Shown here piece by piece: positions 35,252 to 44,514 of a stretch of DNA of 64,000 nucleotides. Location: assembly GCA_965204545.1 (NCBI GenBank), contig CBDBFA010000003.1:3100001-3164000 (forward strand), given 5' to 3'. The DNA comes from JAABVD01 sp965204545. GTDB lineage: Bacteria; Verrucomicrobiota; Verrucomicrobiia; Opitutales; UBA2995. The notes beneath the pieces were generated by a model, which was given only the letters and a program-made list of their open reading frames with translations, ran no database searches and was not told the origin of the DNA. How positions within the stretch are numbered: position 1 is the first letter of the stretch; every line of letters begins with the position of its first letter. Position numbers and translations under genes: made by a program.

Positions 35252-35896
35252 TGCCTTTTGAAAATGAGCGTTGATTATCAAGCACTTAAGTCACAATGTG
35301 CGCAACTTGGGCTAGGACTACGATTTCTCATCAAACCTGTCTACCCTCTTCTGTCTACCCTGTTCCTGCAAGTTAAACCCTGACATTGGTCATAATTCTT
35401 CTCTTTGGTTGGATGGCTCTTCCGGATTTGCTCTCGCGAAGCACGCCAAGACCGCCAGGGGGCAGTTTTCAGTGATCAGTGGTCAGTGAATTACTAGCAC
35501 CTGCAGCGCGGAGGGGGATTTTTCACGGATTTCACGGATAACCACGGATATGCCTTCGGCAACGCCAACGGTGTTGAACTCCAAAGCCCAGTGTCGCGAA
35601 GCGCACGCTGGGTAACCGATCACCCACACCATCGAACCCCAACGGGGTTCCACAAATAATCATAAAAATTGGGATTGGCTCGATGTGGAACCCCGTTGGG
35701 GTTCGTCATATACCGTCCATCCTACCCAGTGTGCGCTTCGCGACACTGGGCTTTGGAGTGGAACTGCTTTGCAGTTCTTTTTCGCTCAAAATGGCGCCGA
35801 TGGCGCCCGCCTTTGTGCCCCTGCTTCCTTCTTCCCCATGCCGAGGGATTTGAATATGATTGAGTTGTTAATTTTTACGGTTTTTCTTTTAACTTT
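35252..35896. other. Repeat-rich intergenic region
   Basis: About 645 bp with no gene. It holds low-complexity CACGGATTTCACGGAT-type tracts near 35530, the large inverted repeat at 35574-35764, and a GGCGCCGATGGCGCC palindrome near 35792. Similar tracts recur at 40660, 46025, 59040 and 60005. Confidence 0.7.
35574..35764. repeat. REP-like 80-bp repeat as an inverted pair
   Basis: Arms 35574-35654 and 35684-35764 are inverted copies: GTTGAACTCCAAAGCCCAGT at the outer end and GAACCCCAACGGGGTTCCAC at the inner end. Each arm itself contains smaller palindromes (GAACCCC/GGGGTTC, and CCCAG/CTGGG around TCGCGAAGCG). A third copy is at 46181-46263 and a diverged one at 60196-60296. The structure is like REP/BIME elements mobilised by Y1 transposases. 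No such transposase is visible here. Confidence 0.85.
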
Positions 35897-38722
35897 ATGA
35901 AAGTCGTTCTTAAACCGCGTAATTTTCGCTTGGCTTGGCCGGTCCTCCTGTTCCCAGTTTTCACGGGCATGGGTTTGTCGGGCCAGGAGGATAATGACGG
36001 GGAAGCGGCCCAACGGCATTTCACCCTCAAGGTATTACCCCTGCTTACCGAGAAATGTTTCCCCTGTCATGGGGACGATCCGGAAGATATCGAGGGCGGA
36101 TTGGTATTGAATACGCGGGAGGACATGCTTCTGGGCGGCGATGGATTTGGCGATGTGGTTGTGCCCGGAGACGCGGAAGCGAGTTTCATGATAACGGCGG
36201 TCCAGTGGAAAGATCCCGATTACGAAATGCCTCCCAAGGAAAACGACCGTTTGACGCAAGATCAGATCACGGACCTGCGCGCTTGGATCAATGCCGGGGC
36301 TCCCTGGCCGGACGAAGAAACCCAGCGGGGACATCGGGAAGATCAATGGTCGCAGGAGCTAACGGAAGACGGGGTATTGATTAAGACCATTGGGGGGTTA
36401 TCCGATGCGTGGACCTACCGCCGTTACCCGCCGGAAAAGATTTGGGCATTTCAGCCCGTTTCCCAGGTGGAGCCCCCGCTCCCATCGGCTAACCCGGTAG
36501 ACGCTTTTGTGGACGCCAGGATAAGGGAGAAATCCTTGACCCCGGCCCCGGCGGCAGATCCCGTCACCCTCATTCGCCGCGCCACCTACGACCTGCATGG
36601 ATTGCCCCCATCACCGGAGGAGATCCAAGTCTTTGCGGAGGCATCGGCGACCGACCCGAAAGGGGCCTGGAAATCGCTCATCGATCGATTGCTGGCCAGT
36701 CCTCATTACGGCGAGCGCATGGCCCAGCACTGGCTCGACGTGGTTCGTTATGCCGATACCAGCGGCTATTCCAACGACTGGGAGCGATCCAACGCCTGGC
36801 GATTCCGCGACTACGTCATCCGGTCCTTCAATGCGGATAAACCTTACCGTCGATTCATCATGGAGCAACTGGCCGGCGATGAAATGGACCCCGATGATCC
36901 GGAAATGATCGTAGCGGCCGGATTCTTGCGCATGGGACCCTGGGAGCACACCTCCATGACTCCGGAAAAAGTCAGTCGCCAACTTTATCTCGACGACGTG
37001 GTAAATTCGGTGGGACAGACCTTTCTCTCCACCGCAATGCGCTGTGTGAAGTGTCACGACCACAAATTCGATCCCATTCCAACCGAGGACTACTATCGCA
37101 TGTATGCCGCTTTTGCGACGACACAGCCCGTGGAGCGGGAAGCGGCCTATATTCCCGAGGAAAACCGGTCCGCCTTCGAGCTGCAGCGAAAGGAGATCCA
37201 GACATTACTCGATTTCGCCGAGGAAAAACTGGCCGAGCTCAAAGCCATTGAAGAAGAGCATGCCAAGGATTGGTTTGCCGAAAACAATTTGCCATACGTG
37301 CCGTCGGAGGAACGAGCTGAGTTACCGGATGACAAGAAACCGCCCCGCCATTTCCGTCTAAGCGCTACGGAAGAGGGCCGGATCAAGATCCGGCAACAGG
37401 ATATCCGCATTTGGACCCGGGCCATGGAACGGTTCGAAACACTGGCCCAATCGGTTTACAATGCCGGTGACTTGAACCAGAAGTCTCAACGGTTGCGGCC
37501 GGCCAGACCGGAAAAAGAGGAGGAAATGGAAGCGGCGCGGAATCTTCCGGAAAACTTTATTCTCACGGGGGGAAATGTCTTTTCCCAGGGCAAACCGGTA
37601 TCTCCTGGGGTCTTGAGCGCGCTGGGTCTTCCTTCCGACTACGGTTCAAATGAAGATCCCTTTGCCTTGCCCTCAGGTATGGGCAGCCGGCGGCTGGAGT
37701 TGGCCAAGTGGATTGCCCATCCAGATAATCAGCTCACCACCCGCTCTATTGTCAATAGGGTCTGGAGTTGGCATTTCGGGGTGGGAATTGCGGGCAACCC
37801 GAACAATTTTGGCGCCACCGGGAAGTTGCCGACCCATCCCGAGTTGTTGGATTTCCTGGCCTCCCGATTCGTGGAACAGGGCTGGTCACTGAAAAAGCTG
37901 CACAAGCTCATAATGACCTCGGAAGCCTACCGCAGATCCAGTAGCCATCCGGACCTGGAAACCCTGCAATCCAAGGATCCGAATAATGAACTTCTGGCCG
38001 TATTCGAACCGCGCCGTTTAACGGCGGAGGAGATGCGGGACTCCATGCTGGCTGTGAGTGGAACCTTGAACACGGATAGGGGCGGTCTGCCCTCCCGACC
38101 TGAAATCAACATGGAAGTGGCCATGGCCCCACGCATGATCCAGTTTTCCCTGGCCCCGGCCTACCAACCCTCGTCCCTGCCTCAACGCCGTAACCGGCGT
38201 TCCATCTATTCCCTGCGCATTCGCGGCCTGGAAGATCCCTTCATGGAGGTCTTCAACAAACCCAATGCCAACGATTCATGTGAGCGCCGCGATTCTCCAT
38301 CGGTTACTCCCCAGGCCTTCACCCTCATGAACAGCGACGAAGCCACTAGTCGCTCTCTGGAAATGGCCCTCCGTTTGCAGGAAGAGGCTCCAACCTACCG
38401 CGATCAAATCGAGTTGGGATATAAACTGGCTTACGGGACGGAACCCGAGGGCGAGGAGATGGAAATGCTGGCGCGCCATTACAAGGAAATGCTTGATTAC
38501 CATCGTGAGATTGAACCGCAGCCAGAGGTTTACCCGACCAAGATTACCCGCTCACTGGTGGAAGAATTTTCCGGCGAAGCTTTCGAATACGAAGAATACC
38601 TAAATCAGTACGTCGATTATACTCCCGACCCCATGCCCTCCGAGGTAGAGCCTTCCACCCGCTCTCTGGCCGATATCTGCCTGCTTTTCTTCAATTCAAA
38701 CCGATTTGCATTTATCTACTAA
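35897..38722 (+). CDS. PSCyt1-DUF1549-DUF1553 cytochrome c domain protein
   Basis: A 941-residue secreted protein. The signal peptide runs to about residue 30. A PSCyt1 cytochrome domain has heme motif CFPCH at 54-58 and a downstream YEMPP methionine. DUF1549 follows (YGERMAQHWLDVVRYADTSGY), with a second CVKCH motif near residue 384, then DUF1553 (WIAHPDNQLTTRSIVNRVW, FGATGKLPTHPELLDFLASR). Such proteins are abundant in Planctomycetota and Verrucomicrobiota and nearly always precede a DUF1501 gene. Here a four-helix-bundle gene intervenes. Their role, possibly extracellular redox steps in polysaccharide breakdown, is not established. Confidence 0.93.
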   Translation: MKVVLKPRNFRLAWPVLLFPVFTGMGLSGQEDNDGEAAQRHFTLKVLPLLTEKCFPCHGDDPEDIEGGLVLNTREDMLLGGDGFGDVVVPGDAEASFMITAVQWKDPDYEMPPKENDRLTQDQITDLRAWINAGAPWPDEETQRGHREDQWSQELTEDGVLIKTIGGLSDAWTYRRYPPEKIWAFQPVSQVEPPLPSANPVDAFVDARIREKSLTPAPAADPVTLIRRATYDLHGLPPSPEEIQVFAEASATDPKGAWKSLIDRLLASPHYGERMAQHWLDVVRYADTSGYSNDWERSNAWRFRDYVIRSFNADKPYRRFIMEQLAGDEMDPDDPEMIVAAGFLRMGPWEHTSMTPEKVSRQLYLDDVVNSVGQTFLSTAMRCVKCHDHKFDPIPTEDYYRMYAAFATTQPVEREAAYIPEENRSAFELQRKEIQTLLDFAEEKLAELKAIEEEHAKDWFAENNLPYVPSEERAELPDDKKPPRHFRLSATEEGRIKIRQQDIRIWTRAMERFETLAQSVYNAGDLNQKSQRLRPARPEKEEEMEAARNLPENFILTGGNVFSQGKPVSPGVLSALGLPSDYGSNEDPFALPSGMGSRRLELAKWIAHPDNQLTTRSIVNRVWSWHFGVGIAGNPNNFGATGKLPTHPELLDFLASRFVEQGWSLKKLHKLIMTSEAYRRSSSHPDLETLQSKDPNNELLAVFEPRRLTAEEMRDSMLAVSGTLNTDRGGLPSRPEINMEVAMAPRMIQFSLAPAYQPSSLPQRRNRRSIYSLRIRGLEDPFMEVFNKPNANDSCERRDSPSVTPQAFTLMNSDEATSRSLEMALRLQEEAPTYRDQIELGYKLAYGTEPEGEEMEMLARHYKEMLDYHREIEPQPEVYPTKITRSLVEEFSGEAFEYEEYLNQYVDYTPDPMPSEVEPSTRSLADICLLFFNSNRFAFIY

Positions 38723-38755
38723 ATGAAGAAGGAAAAAGGAAGAAGGAAGAAGTAA

Positions 38756-39121
38756 ATGGAAAATGATGAAGTTGCGGATCTTCGTATAAGGACAAAGAAG
38801 TTTGCCCTACGGATCATTCGCCTCTATTCAAGTCTTCCCAAGCAGACCGAAGCTCAAGTGATAGGCAGGCAGATTATTCGTTCCGGAACCTCTGTAGGCG
38901 CAAATTACCGAGAAGCTTTTCGTGCGCGGAGCAAAGCCGAGTTCATCGCGAAAGTTGGCGAATGTTTGAAGGAGGTTGAGGAAACCAGTTACTGGCTTGA
39001 GCTGCTTATCGAGGCGGGAATTGTACCGGCTAAAAAATTACAAGGGCTGATCGAGGAATCCTCCGAAATCACGGCCATATTTGTTACTTCTCTAATTAAC
39101 GCTAAACGGAAAACAGGGTGA
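38756..39121 (+). CDS. Four-helix-bundle protein (23S rRNA-intervening-sequence family)
   Basis: A 121-residue, all-helical protein with the family's core: LRIRTKKFALRIIRLYSSLP, IGRQIIRSGTSVGANYREAF, RSKAEFIAKVGECLKEVEET and SYWLELLIEAGI. The family was first seen inside 23S rRNA intervening sequences but is widespread as stand-alone genes of unclear function, often in variable sites. Here it sits between the PSCyt and DUF1501 genes, which are normally adjacent. It is bordered by purine-rich GAAGGAAGAAG tracts on the left (38738-38756) and their complement on the right (39172-39195). This suggests insertion as a unit (inference). Confidence 0.9.
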   Translation: MENDEVADLRIRTKKFALRIIRLYSSLPKQTEAQVIGRQIIRSGTSVGANYREAFRARSKAEFIAKVGECLKEVEETSYWLELLIEAGIVPAKKLQGLIEESSEITAIFVTSLINAKRKTG

Positions 39122-39199
39122 AGATGAAAACTTTTTCTTTATGTTAACCCTTTATCAACTATACTTTTTAATTCTTCCTTCTTACTTCTTCTTTTAAAA

Positions 39200-40648
39200 A
39201 TGAGTCATCATTTATGCAGTAGACCAATTTCCAATCCGGTCACTCGGAGGCAATTCTTGTATGGCCTGGGCGCGTCCCTTGGGTCTGTCGCCTTCTCGGA
39301 TATCTTTAGCAGGGCCAATGCCTCCACCTTGTCGGGAGTGAAGGCCGGGCCCTTGGTCCCCAAAGCCCCTCATTTCCAACCTAGGGCAAAGGCCGTAATC
39401 ATGCTGTTCATGGAGGGCGGGCCAAGCCACATGGATACTTTTGATCCCAAGCCCAAGCTGGAGGATCTCCACTTGAAAAAGTTTATTGCCGACGACGAAA
39501 TGCTCTCTCCCATGACCAATGGGGAACGCTATTTCGTGCGCAGTCCGTATAATTTTAAGCGCGCCGGGAATTCGGGTATTCCGATGTGCGAGCATTTTGT
39601 CCACCTGGCCGACCCCGAGGTGGCCGACGAATTATGCGTCTACCGGGGATGCCAGGCGGAGTCGGTCAACCATCCCACCGCCCTTTACCACATGAATACG
39701 GGAAACCGTTTTGGAGGAGACCCGGCCCTCGGAGCCTGGGTGACCTACGGTTTGGGGACAGAAAACCAGGACTTGCCGGGTTACGTCGTAATGACAGAAC
39801 TGGCCGCTCCCCAAGGGGGCAGCGGGAACTGGTCCAATGGATTTTTGCCCGCTTACTACCAGGGAACGCAATTGCGCTCGGAGGGATCGCCCATTTTGGA
39901 TTTACACCCTCCCGCCTGGAAAAGCAGGGAACACCAACGAAAAAATCTGGACGTTCTGAATAAGTTGAACCAATCCCATCTGGAGGATCATCCCCAACAC
40001 GGGGATCTGGCGGCTCGAATGGAAAATTACGAACTGGCCTTCCGCATGCAGATGGAAGTGCCGGATATCGTGGATATCAGCCGGGAATCGGAGAAGACAC
40101 GCGAGATGTACGGCCTCGATGACGCCGAGACCGAACCCTTTGGCCGAAAATGTTTGCTGGCCCGCAAGTTGGTGGAAAAGGGAACCCGTTTTGTTCAAAT
40201 CTTCTCCGGAGGCTGGGATTCCCACGATTTCATCGATCGCGCCCATAAAAACCGCATTTATTCCGTGGATAAACCAATCGCCGCCCTCATCAAGGACCTC
40301 AAACAACGCGGGTTGTTGGATGATACCCTGATTGTTTGGACGGGCGAGTTTGGCCGCACTCCGGACAATCCTCGACGAGGCGGGGTTGCGGCGGCCGGTC
40401 GTGACCACAATAACAAGGCCATGTCGATGTTTTTGGCCGGCGGCGGGGTAAAAAAGGGCGTCGTGGTAGGCTCCACCGACGAAATTGGGAGCGAGGCCGT
40501 CGAAGTTGTTCACCCCATCCGCGATCTACACGTCACCCTCTTGCATTTGTTGGGATTGGATGACAACAAGCTGACCTATTTTCATGGAGGCCGCTTCAAG
40601 CAGTTGTCGCAGTTTGGAGGAGAGGTCATTCAGGAACTGCTGGCCTGA
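39200..40648 (+). CDS. DUF1501 family protein with Tat signal
   Basis: A 482-residue protein. The N-terminus VTRRQFLYGLGASLGSVAF is a twin-arginine signal. The DUF1501 domain is sulfatase-fold-like: VIMLFMEGGPSHMDTFDPKP near the start, FVQIFSGGWDSHDFI, DDTLIVWTGEFGRTPDN and GRDHNNKAMSMFLAGGGVK. It is the usual partner of PSCyt1-DUF1549-DUF1553 proteins and is exported folded. The activity of the family is not established. The resemblance to alkaline-phosphatase/sulfatase folds is family knowledge. Confidence 0.93.
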   Translation: MSHHLCSRPISNPVTRRQFLYGLGASLGSVAFSDIFSRANASTLSGVKAGPLVPKAPHFQPRAKAVIMLFMEGGPSHMDTFDPKPKLEDLHLKKFIADDEMLSPMTNGERYFVRSPYNFKRAGNSGIPMCEHFVHLADPEVADELCVYRGCQAESVNHPTALYHMNTGNRFGGDPALGAWVTYGLGTENQDLPGYVVMTELAAPQGGSGNWSNGFLPAYYQGTQLRSEGSPILDLHPPAWKSREHQRKNLDVLNKLNQSHLEDHPQHGDLAARMENYELAFRMQMEVPDIVDISRESEKTREMYGLDDAETEPFGRKCLLARKLVEKGTRFVQIFSGGWDSHDFIDRAHKNRIYSVDKPIAALIKDLKQRGLLDDTLIVWTGEFGRTPDNPRRGGVAAAGRDHNNKAMSMFLAGGGVKKGVVVGSTDEIGSEAVEVVHPIRDLHVTLLHLLGLDDNKLTYFHGGRFKQLSQFGGEVIQELLA

Positions 40649-41041
40649 GGTACGGGATTGACCACGGATTACACGGATTATTGGCCGAGTTCGAGCTGCA
40701 GGAGTGGCATTATGCCGAGATAATTGTAGCCACAGAATCCACAGAATTCAAAAAAGGGTAGGGGTTTGGGGAACCTCCAAACTGTAGGAGGGGGTTTATC
40801 CCCCGATATAGGCGCCAAGAGGAAAGTGGAAAGGGGAAAGAGGAATAGGCGCCGATGGCGCCAATTAGGAATTAGGAATGAGAAATTTTGTGTGTTTTTG
40901 TGCCTTTTGTGGCTAATAATCCCATCTGCGGCATCTGTGGTTTCATTTTCGATCAAGATGATTTTTCCTTCTTCCTTTAAATTTTGCCCCTCTGTGTCCT
41001 CTGTCTTCTCTGTGGTGATTCAATTAAGAGACGGCGGACTA
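40649..41041. other. Intergenic region with low-complexity repeats
   Basis: About 390 bp with no gene seen. It contains ACCACGGATTACACGGATTA near 40661, a GGCGCCGATGGCGCC palindrome near 40849, ATTAGGAATTAGGAATGAG near 40864 and a CTCTGTGTCCTCTGTCTTC tract near 40990. It leads into the MITE-like element. Confidence 0.6.
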
Positions 41042-41222
41042 TTAACCCGCATACCTCACAAAATTCGTGACGAGCGAACGGAGGTCGAGTGCTAGCGGGG
41101 GTTTCGTGCAGATTCGGGGGTGAAGCCGGGTCGACACCCTGCAAAGTCCCGAATCCAGGGAAATCCCCGCCAGTGCCGACATACCGGAGCGCAGTAGAAA
41201 ATTTGTGAGATATGCGGGTTAA
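41042..41222. repeat. MITE-like element with TTAACCCGCAT inverted ends
   Basis: A 181-bp element. The ends are an imperfect inverted repeat of about 24 bp: TTAACCCGCATACCTCACA on the left and TGTGAGATATGCGGGTTAA on the right. The interior is also self-complementary (GATTCGGG/CCCGAATC; AGCGGGGGTTTC/GAAATCCCCGC), so the whole element can fold into one long hairpin. No coding frame is convincing. Related ends lie at 42221-42313 and 60301-60322. Confidence 0.85.
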
Positions 41223-41265
41223 GGCATCCGGTTGAAAGAAAAGAACCTGTGGGCGCCTGAAATGC

Positions 41266-42069
41266 TCAGGGATTCACCAAATCCGTTTTACCCTCCAGGG
41301 GTCTCCAGCCGAGGACTTCTCGCTCTTCTTCCAGATCGATCCAGCGGCCGAAGTTGTCACCAATGCCATGGTAAATGCCATAGCGCAGGTCATCCGGTGC
41401 CTCGATGCAGCATTGGGTTAGCCGGGCGATATCTTTCTGGCTGCACCAAAGGTGATTGCTTTCCGGTGTTGGCAGGGTATCTCCCGTATGGACCCAGCCT
41501 ATGCGCAGGCATAGACAGGACAGGCCTTCGCTGTCGGTATAAGCCCGGCACAATGCCTCGCCGAAAGCCTTGCTGGCAGCATAATGATTTTGAGGCCGCA
41601 CCCGCATGTGGGTGTTTACCCGCGGCACTTCAGCCTTTTCCTCGTAGGCTCCTCTGGCGACGGATTTGTACGGTTCATCCAGTAAATACCCCATGGATAC
41701 CTGGATACTGCTGGCGTAGATGATGCGTTTGACGCCCGCCATTCGGCAGGCCTCCAACACATTGTATCCCCCAGATAAATTGCTGTTCAGGACGGCTTCC
41801 CAACCGTGATCGGCATGCGGAGCAGCCGCCATATGGACAAGGATGTCGATGCCCTGAAATGCTTCTGCCAGCAGATCTCGCTCCGACATGTCCGAGAGGA
41901 AGAAATGATCTTCGGGTATATCGATTGCCTCTTCCTCACTGACGCGATCGGATTGCACACGCCGCCGCCCCATGCCAAAGATCTCATATTTATCCGGCAT
42001 TGCCTGCAGATGCTTGTAGATGGCTCCGGCAACCAGACCAAACACTCCTGTAATGAGAACTTTCTTCAT
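41266..42069 (-). CDS. NAD-dependent epimerase/dehydratase family protein
   Basis: A 267-residue protein. I chose the ATG at 42069 (MKKVLITGVFGLVAGAIY), which places the Rossmann GxxGxxxG loop at the very N-terminus. The frame stays open further upstream. Later motifs are DILVHMAAAPHAD, IYASSIQVSMG and HYAASKAFGEAL with the YxxxK catalytic pair. These are features of extended SDR sugar-nucleotide epimerases and uronate dehydrogenases. The size is close to uronate dehydrogenases (inference). It is cytoplasmic and divergent from the sulfatase at 42323. Confidence 0.88.
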   Translation of the reverse strand: MKKVLITGVFGLVAGAIYKHLQAMPDKYEIFGMGRRRVQSDRVSEEEAIDIPEDHFFLSDMSERDLLAEAFQGIDILVHMAAAPHADHGWEAVLNSNLSGGYNVLEACRMAGVKRIIYASSIQVSMGYLLDEPYKSVARGAYEEKAEVPRVNTHMRVRPQNHYAASKAFGEALCRAYTDSEGLSCLCLRIGWVHTGDTLPTPESNHLWCSQKDIARLTQCCIEAPDDLRYGIYHGIGDNFGRWIDLEEEREVLGWRPLEGKTDLVNP

Positions 42070-42220
42070 GGTTTGCAGAGTTAAAGTGATCAGGTCCCAC
42101 AGGCACAAGCCCGGAGGGAGTTTCCAGTTTGCCGTCAGGTAAAATCGGGAATAATTATCCAGATGAACCTTCAAGGCTTTACTGAATGGAGGTGAAGTTT
42201 GTAGGCTTTCCCAATTTATC

Positions 42221-42313
42221 TAACCCGCATGTCTCCTAAATCATACACTGCGCTCAGGAATGTCCTGCTTCACCAAGTTGCGGCAGGACACGCCGGCACT
42301 GGTGCGGGCTAAC
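42221..42313. repeat. Short relative of the TTAACCCGCAT element
   Basis: Begins TAACCCGCATGTCTCC, then ACTGCGCTCAGGAATGTC matches the inner sequence of the 41042-41222 element read from its right end. It finishes at GGTGCGGGCTAA. An internal GTCCTGC/GCAGGAC hairpin is present. It ends 10 bp before the sulfatase start, so it could influence that gene's leader. Confidence 0.7.
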
Positions 42314-42322
42314 TCCATACTT

Positions 42323-43864
42323 ATGCCATTGCGATTACTTCTTCTGACTTTTTCGGGTATTTTGGCCCTTCATTCAGGGCTCATGGGCCAAAACCAGCCC
42401 AATATCGTGTTTATTTTTACCGATGACCATTGCGAGCAGGCATTGAGCGCCTACGACCCTTCGCGCATGTCCACTCCCAATATGGACCGGTTGGCCAACG
42501 AAGGCATGCGGTTTACCCGTTGCTATGTGACCAATTCCATCTGTGGTCCCAGCCGGGCCGTGATTCAGACGGGAAAGTACAGTCACCTGAACGGTTTTTT
42601 CCGGAACGGGCAAGCTTTTAACGGCGATCAGCAGACCTTCCCGAAACTCTTAAAGAAAGCCGGCTACCAGACGGCCGTCATCGGCAAATGGCACCTGGGT
42701 ACTACTCCGCAGGGTTTTGATCATTACGACGTGCTGGTGGGGCAGGGGCCCTATTACAATCCCCCCATGATTACAGAGGGGGAGGATGGAGAACCGGTTA
42801 CCCTGCCCAATACGGGATACACCACCGATGTAATCACCGACAAGACCTTGGCTTGGCTAAGAGAGGACCGTGATTCGACCAAGCCGTTCATGCTGATGTA
42901 TCAGCACAAGGCGCCTCACCGCGACTGGAAACCGGGCCCGAAGTACCTCAATTGGCTGGACGACGTAACCATCCCTGAGCCTGAAACCCTCTTTGACGAT
43001 TACGCTACCAGAACCCGGTCCGCCGCCCGCCAGACCATGGAAATAAAAACCCATATGAATGCCAGGGACCTCAAACTGGAGCCTCGCGGCAACCTCAACG
43101 ATGAGCAATGGGAAGTATGGAAAGCGGCTTATGAGCCGAAAAACCAAGCCTACCTGCGCGCGCTTCCCAATATGACGGAAAAGGAGATCATTCAGTGGAA
43201 GTATCAGCGCTACGTGAAAGACTACCTGCGTTGTGTGAAGTCCGTCGATGATGGAATCGGTAGGGTATTGGACTACCTGGAGGAAGCCGGATTGGCCAGA
43301 AATACGGTGGTGATCTATTCCTCCGACCAGGGTTGGTATTTGGGCGAGCACGGTTGGTTCGACAAGCGGTGGATGTACGAAGAATCGCTCAAGACTCCCC
43401 TTTTGGTCCGTTGGCCGAGGGCGATCGAACCGGGCAGCGTGCGGGACGAAATCGTGTCCAATCTGGATTTTGCCAAAACCTTTTTAACCCTGGCCAATGT
43501 CAAGGTTCCCTCTGATATGCAGGGGCGCAGCCTGGAAACCCTGTTTCGGGGAAACCAACCCGAGAATTGGCGAAAGGTGTTTTACTACCACTATTATGAA
43601 AATCCCGGGGCTCACAACGTGGCCCGCCATTACGGGGTAACGGACGGCCGCTATAAGTTGATCCACTTTTACGAACTGGAAGGCGAAGCATTGGATGATT
43701 GGGAATTGTACGATTTGGAGAACGATCCCAACGAGTTGAACAACCTTTACGGAAGTCCTGAAGTTGCCCGGATCCAGCGTCAGAAACTCAACCAGATAAA
43801 AAACCTCAGGGAGCGTTTCCAGGTTCCCGAAACGGATCCCGTTTTCGAAAGAAGACGCCGCTAA
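42323..43864 (+). CDS. Sulfatase, secreted (formylglycine-dependent)
   Basis: A 513-residue protein. The ATG at 42323 opens a signal peptide (MPLRLLLLTFSGILA, cleaved near GLMGQ); upstream codons lie in a repeat. NIVFIFTDDHCEQ gives the calcium-binding aspartates. CGPSR with C74 is the formylglycine site, followed by TGKYSHLNGF. AVIGKWHLG, YSSDQGWYLGEHGWFDKRWMYEES and DLENDPNELNNLY complete the S1 family pattern. It removes sulfate esters from a carbohydrate in the periplasm or outside the cell, and needs a formylglycine-generating enzyme not present in the window. The substrate is unknown. Confidence 0.93.
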   Translation: MPLRLLLLTFSGILALHSGLMGQNQPNIVFIFTDDHCEQALSAYDPSRMSTPNMDRLANEGMRFTRCYVTNSICGPSRAVIQTGKYSHLNGFFRNGQAFNGDQQTFPKLLKKAGYQTAVIGKWHLGTTPQGFDHYDVLVGQGPYYNPPMITEGEDGEPVTLPNTGYTTDVITDKTLAWLREDRDSTKPFMLMYQHKAPHRDWKPGPKYLNWLDDVTIPEPETLFDDYATRTRSAARQTMEIKTHMNARDLKLEPRGNLNDEQWEVWKAAYEPKNQAYLRALPNMTEKEIIQWKYQRYVKDYLRCVKSVDDGIGRVLDYLEEAGLARNTVVIYSSDQGWYLGEHGWFDKRWMYEESLKTPLLVRWPRAIEPGSVRDEIVSNLDFAKTFLTLANVKVPSDMQGRSLETLFRGNQPENWRKVFYYHYYENPGAHNVARHYGVTDGRYKLIHFYELEGEALDDWELYDLENDPNELNNLYGSPEVARIQRQKLNQIKNLRERFQVPETDPVFERRRR

Positions 43865-43936
43865 AACAAGCGTATTGACCCCTTCCAAAAAATTTTATTT
43901 TCACTACTCAACAACTCAAATGGAGAACCCATATTC

Positions 43937-44500
43937 ATGAAAATTCTATTCCCATCCTTGTTTGCTCTTTCCCTCCTTCCCTTGGCCGCTTCCGCCGGCG
44001 CATTGAAGGTCGGTCAGGAAGTGAGTCCCTTTTCCGCCAATGACGACAGCGGAGATCTCTGGCAATTATCCGAATACCTGGGCCAGAAGAACATAGTGGT
44101 GTATTTTTATCCGGCCGCCATGACCGGAGGTTGCACCAAGCAGGCCTGCGCCTACCGCGACGCCTCCATCAAATTGAACGACCTCGACGCCGTGGTGGTG
44201 GGAGTGAGCGGCGATTCCGTGAACAGCCTGAAACTCTTCAAAAAGGCAAACGGCCTCAACTTTGCCTTGCTGTCAGACGCCAATGGGGGCATAGCTGAGC
44301 AGTTTGGCGTTCCCTCCCGCAAGGGCGGTTCGATTGAGCGCGAGGTAGCCGGTATCATGCACACCCTCACCCGGGGTTCGACCACCAGTCGGTGGACTTT
44401 CATCATCGATAAGAGCGGAAAGGTGGTCTACATGGACAACGCGGTCAAGGCCACCGAGGATGCGGATAATGTGGTGTCCGAATTGAAGAAGCTGGGTTAG
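43937..44500 (+). CDS. Secreted peroxiredoxin, PrxQ/Bcp type
   Basis: A 187-residue protein with a clear Sec signal peptide (MKILFPSLFALSLLPLAASA), followed by an AhpC/TSA thioredoxin fold. IVVYFYPAAMTGGCTKQAC carries C66 and C71, the peroxidatic/resolving spacing of the PrxQ group. GVSGDSVNSLKLFKK and WTFIIDKSGKVVY follow. It reduces peroxides in the periplasm, probably protecting exported redox proteins and cytochromes encoded nearby (inference). It stands alone between two sulfatases and is followed by the palindrome at 44515. Confidence 0.93.
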   Translation: MKILFPSLFALSLLPLAASAGALKVGQEVSPFSANDDSGDLWQLSEYLGQKNIVVYFYPAAMTGGCTKQACAYRDASIKLNDLDAVVVGVSGDSVNSLKLFKKANGLNFALLSDANGGIAEQFGVPSRKGGSIEREVAGIMHTLTRGSTTSRWTFIIDKSGKVVYMDNAVKATEDADNVVSELKKLG

Positions 44501-44514
44501 TCAGAGGTCCAAAA

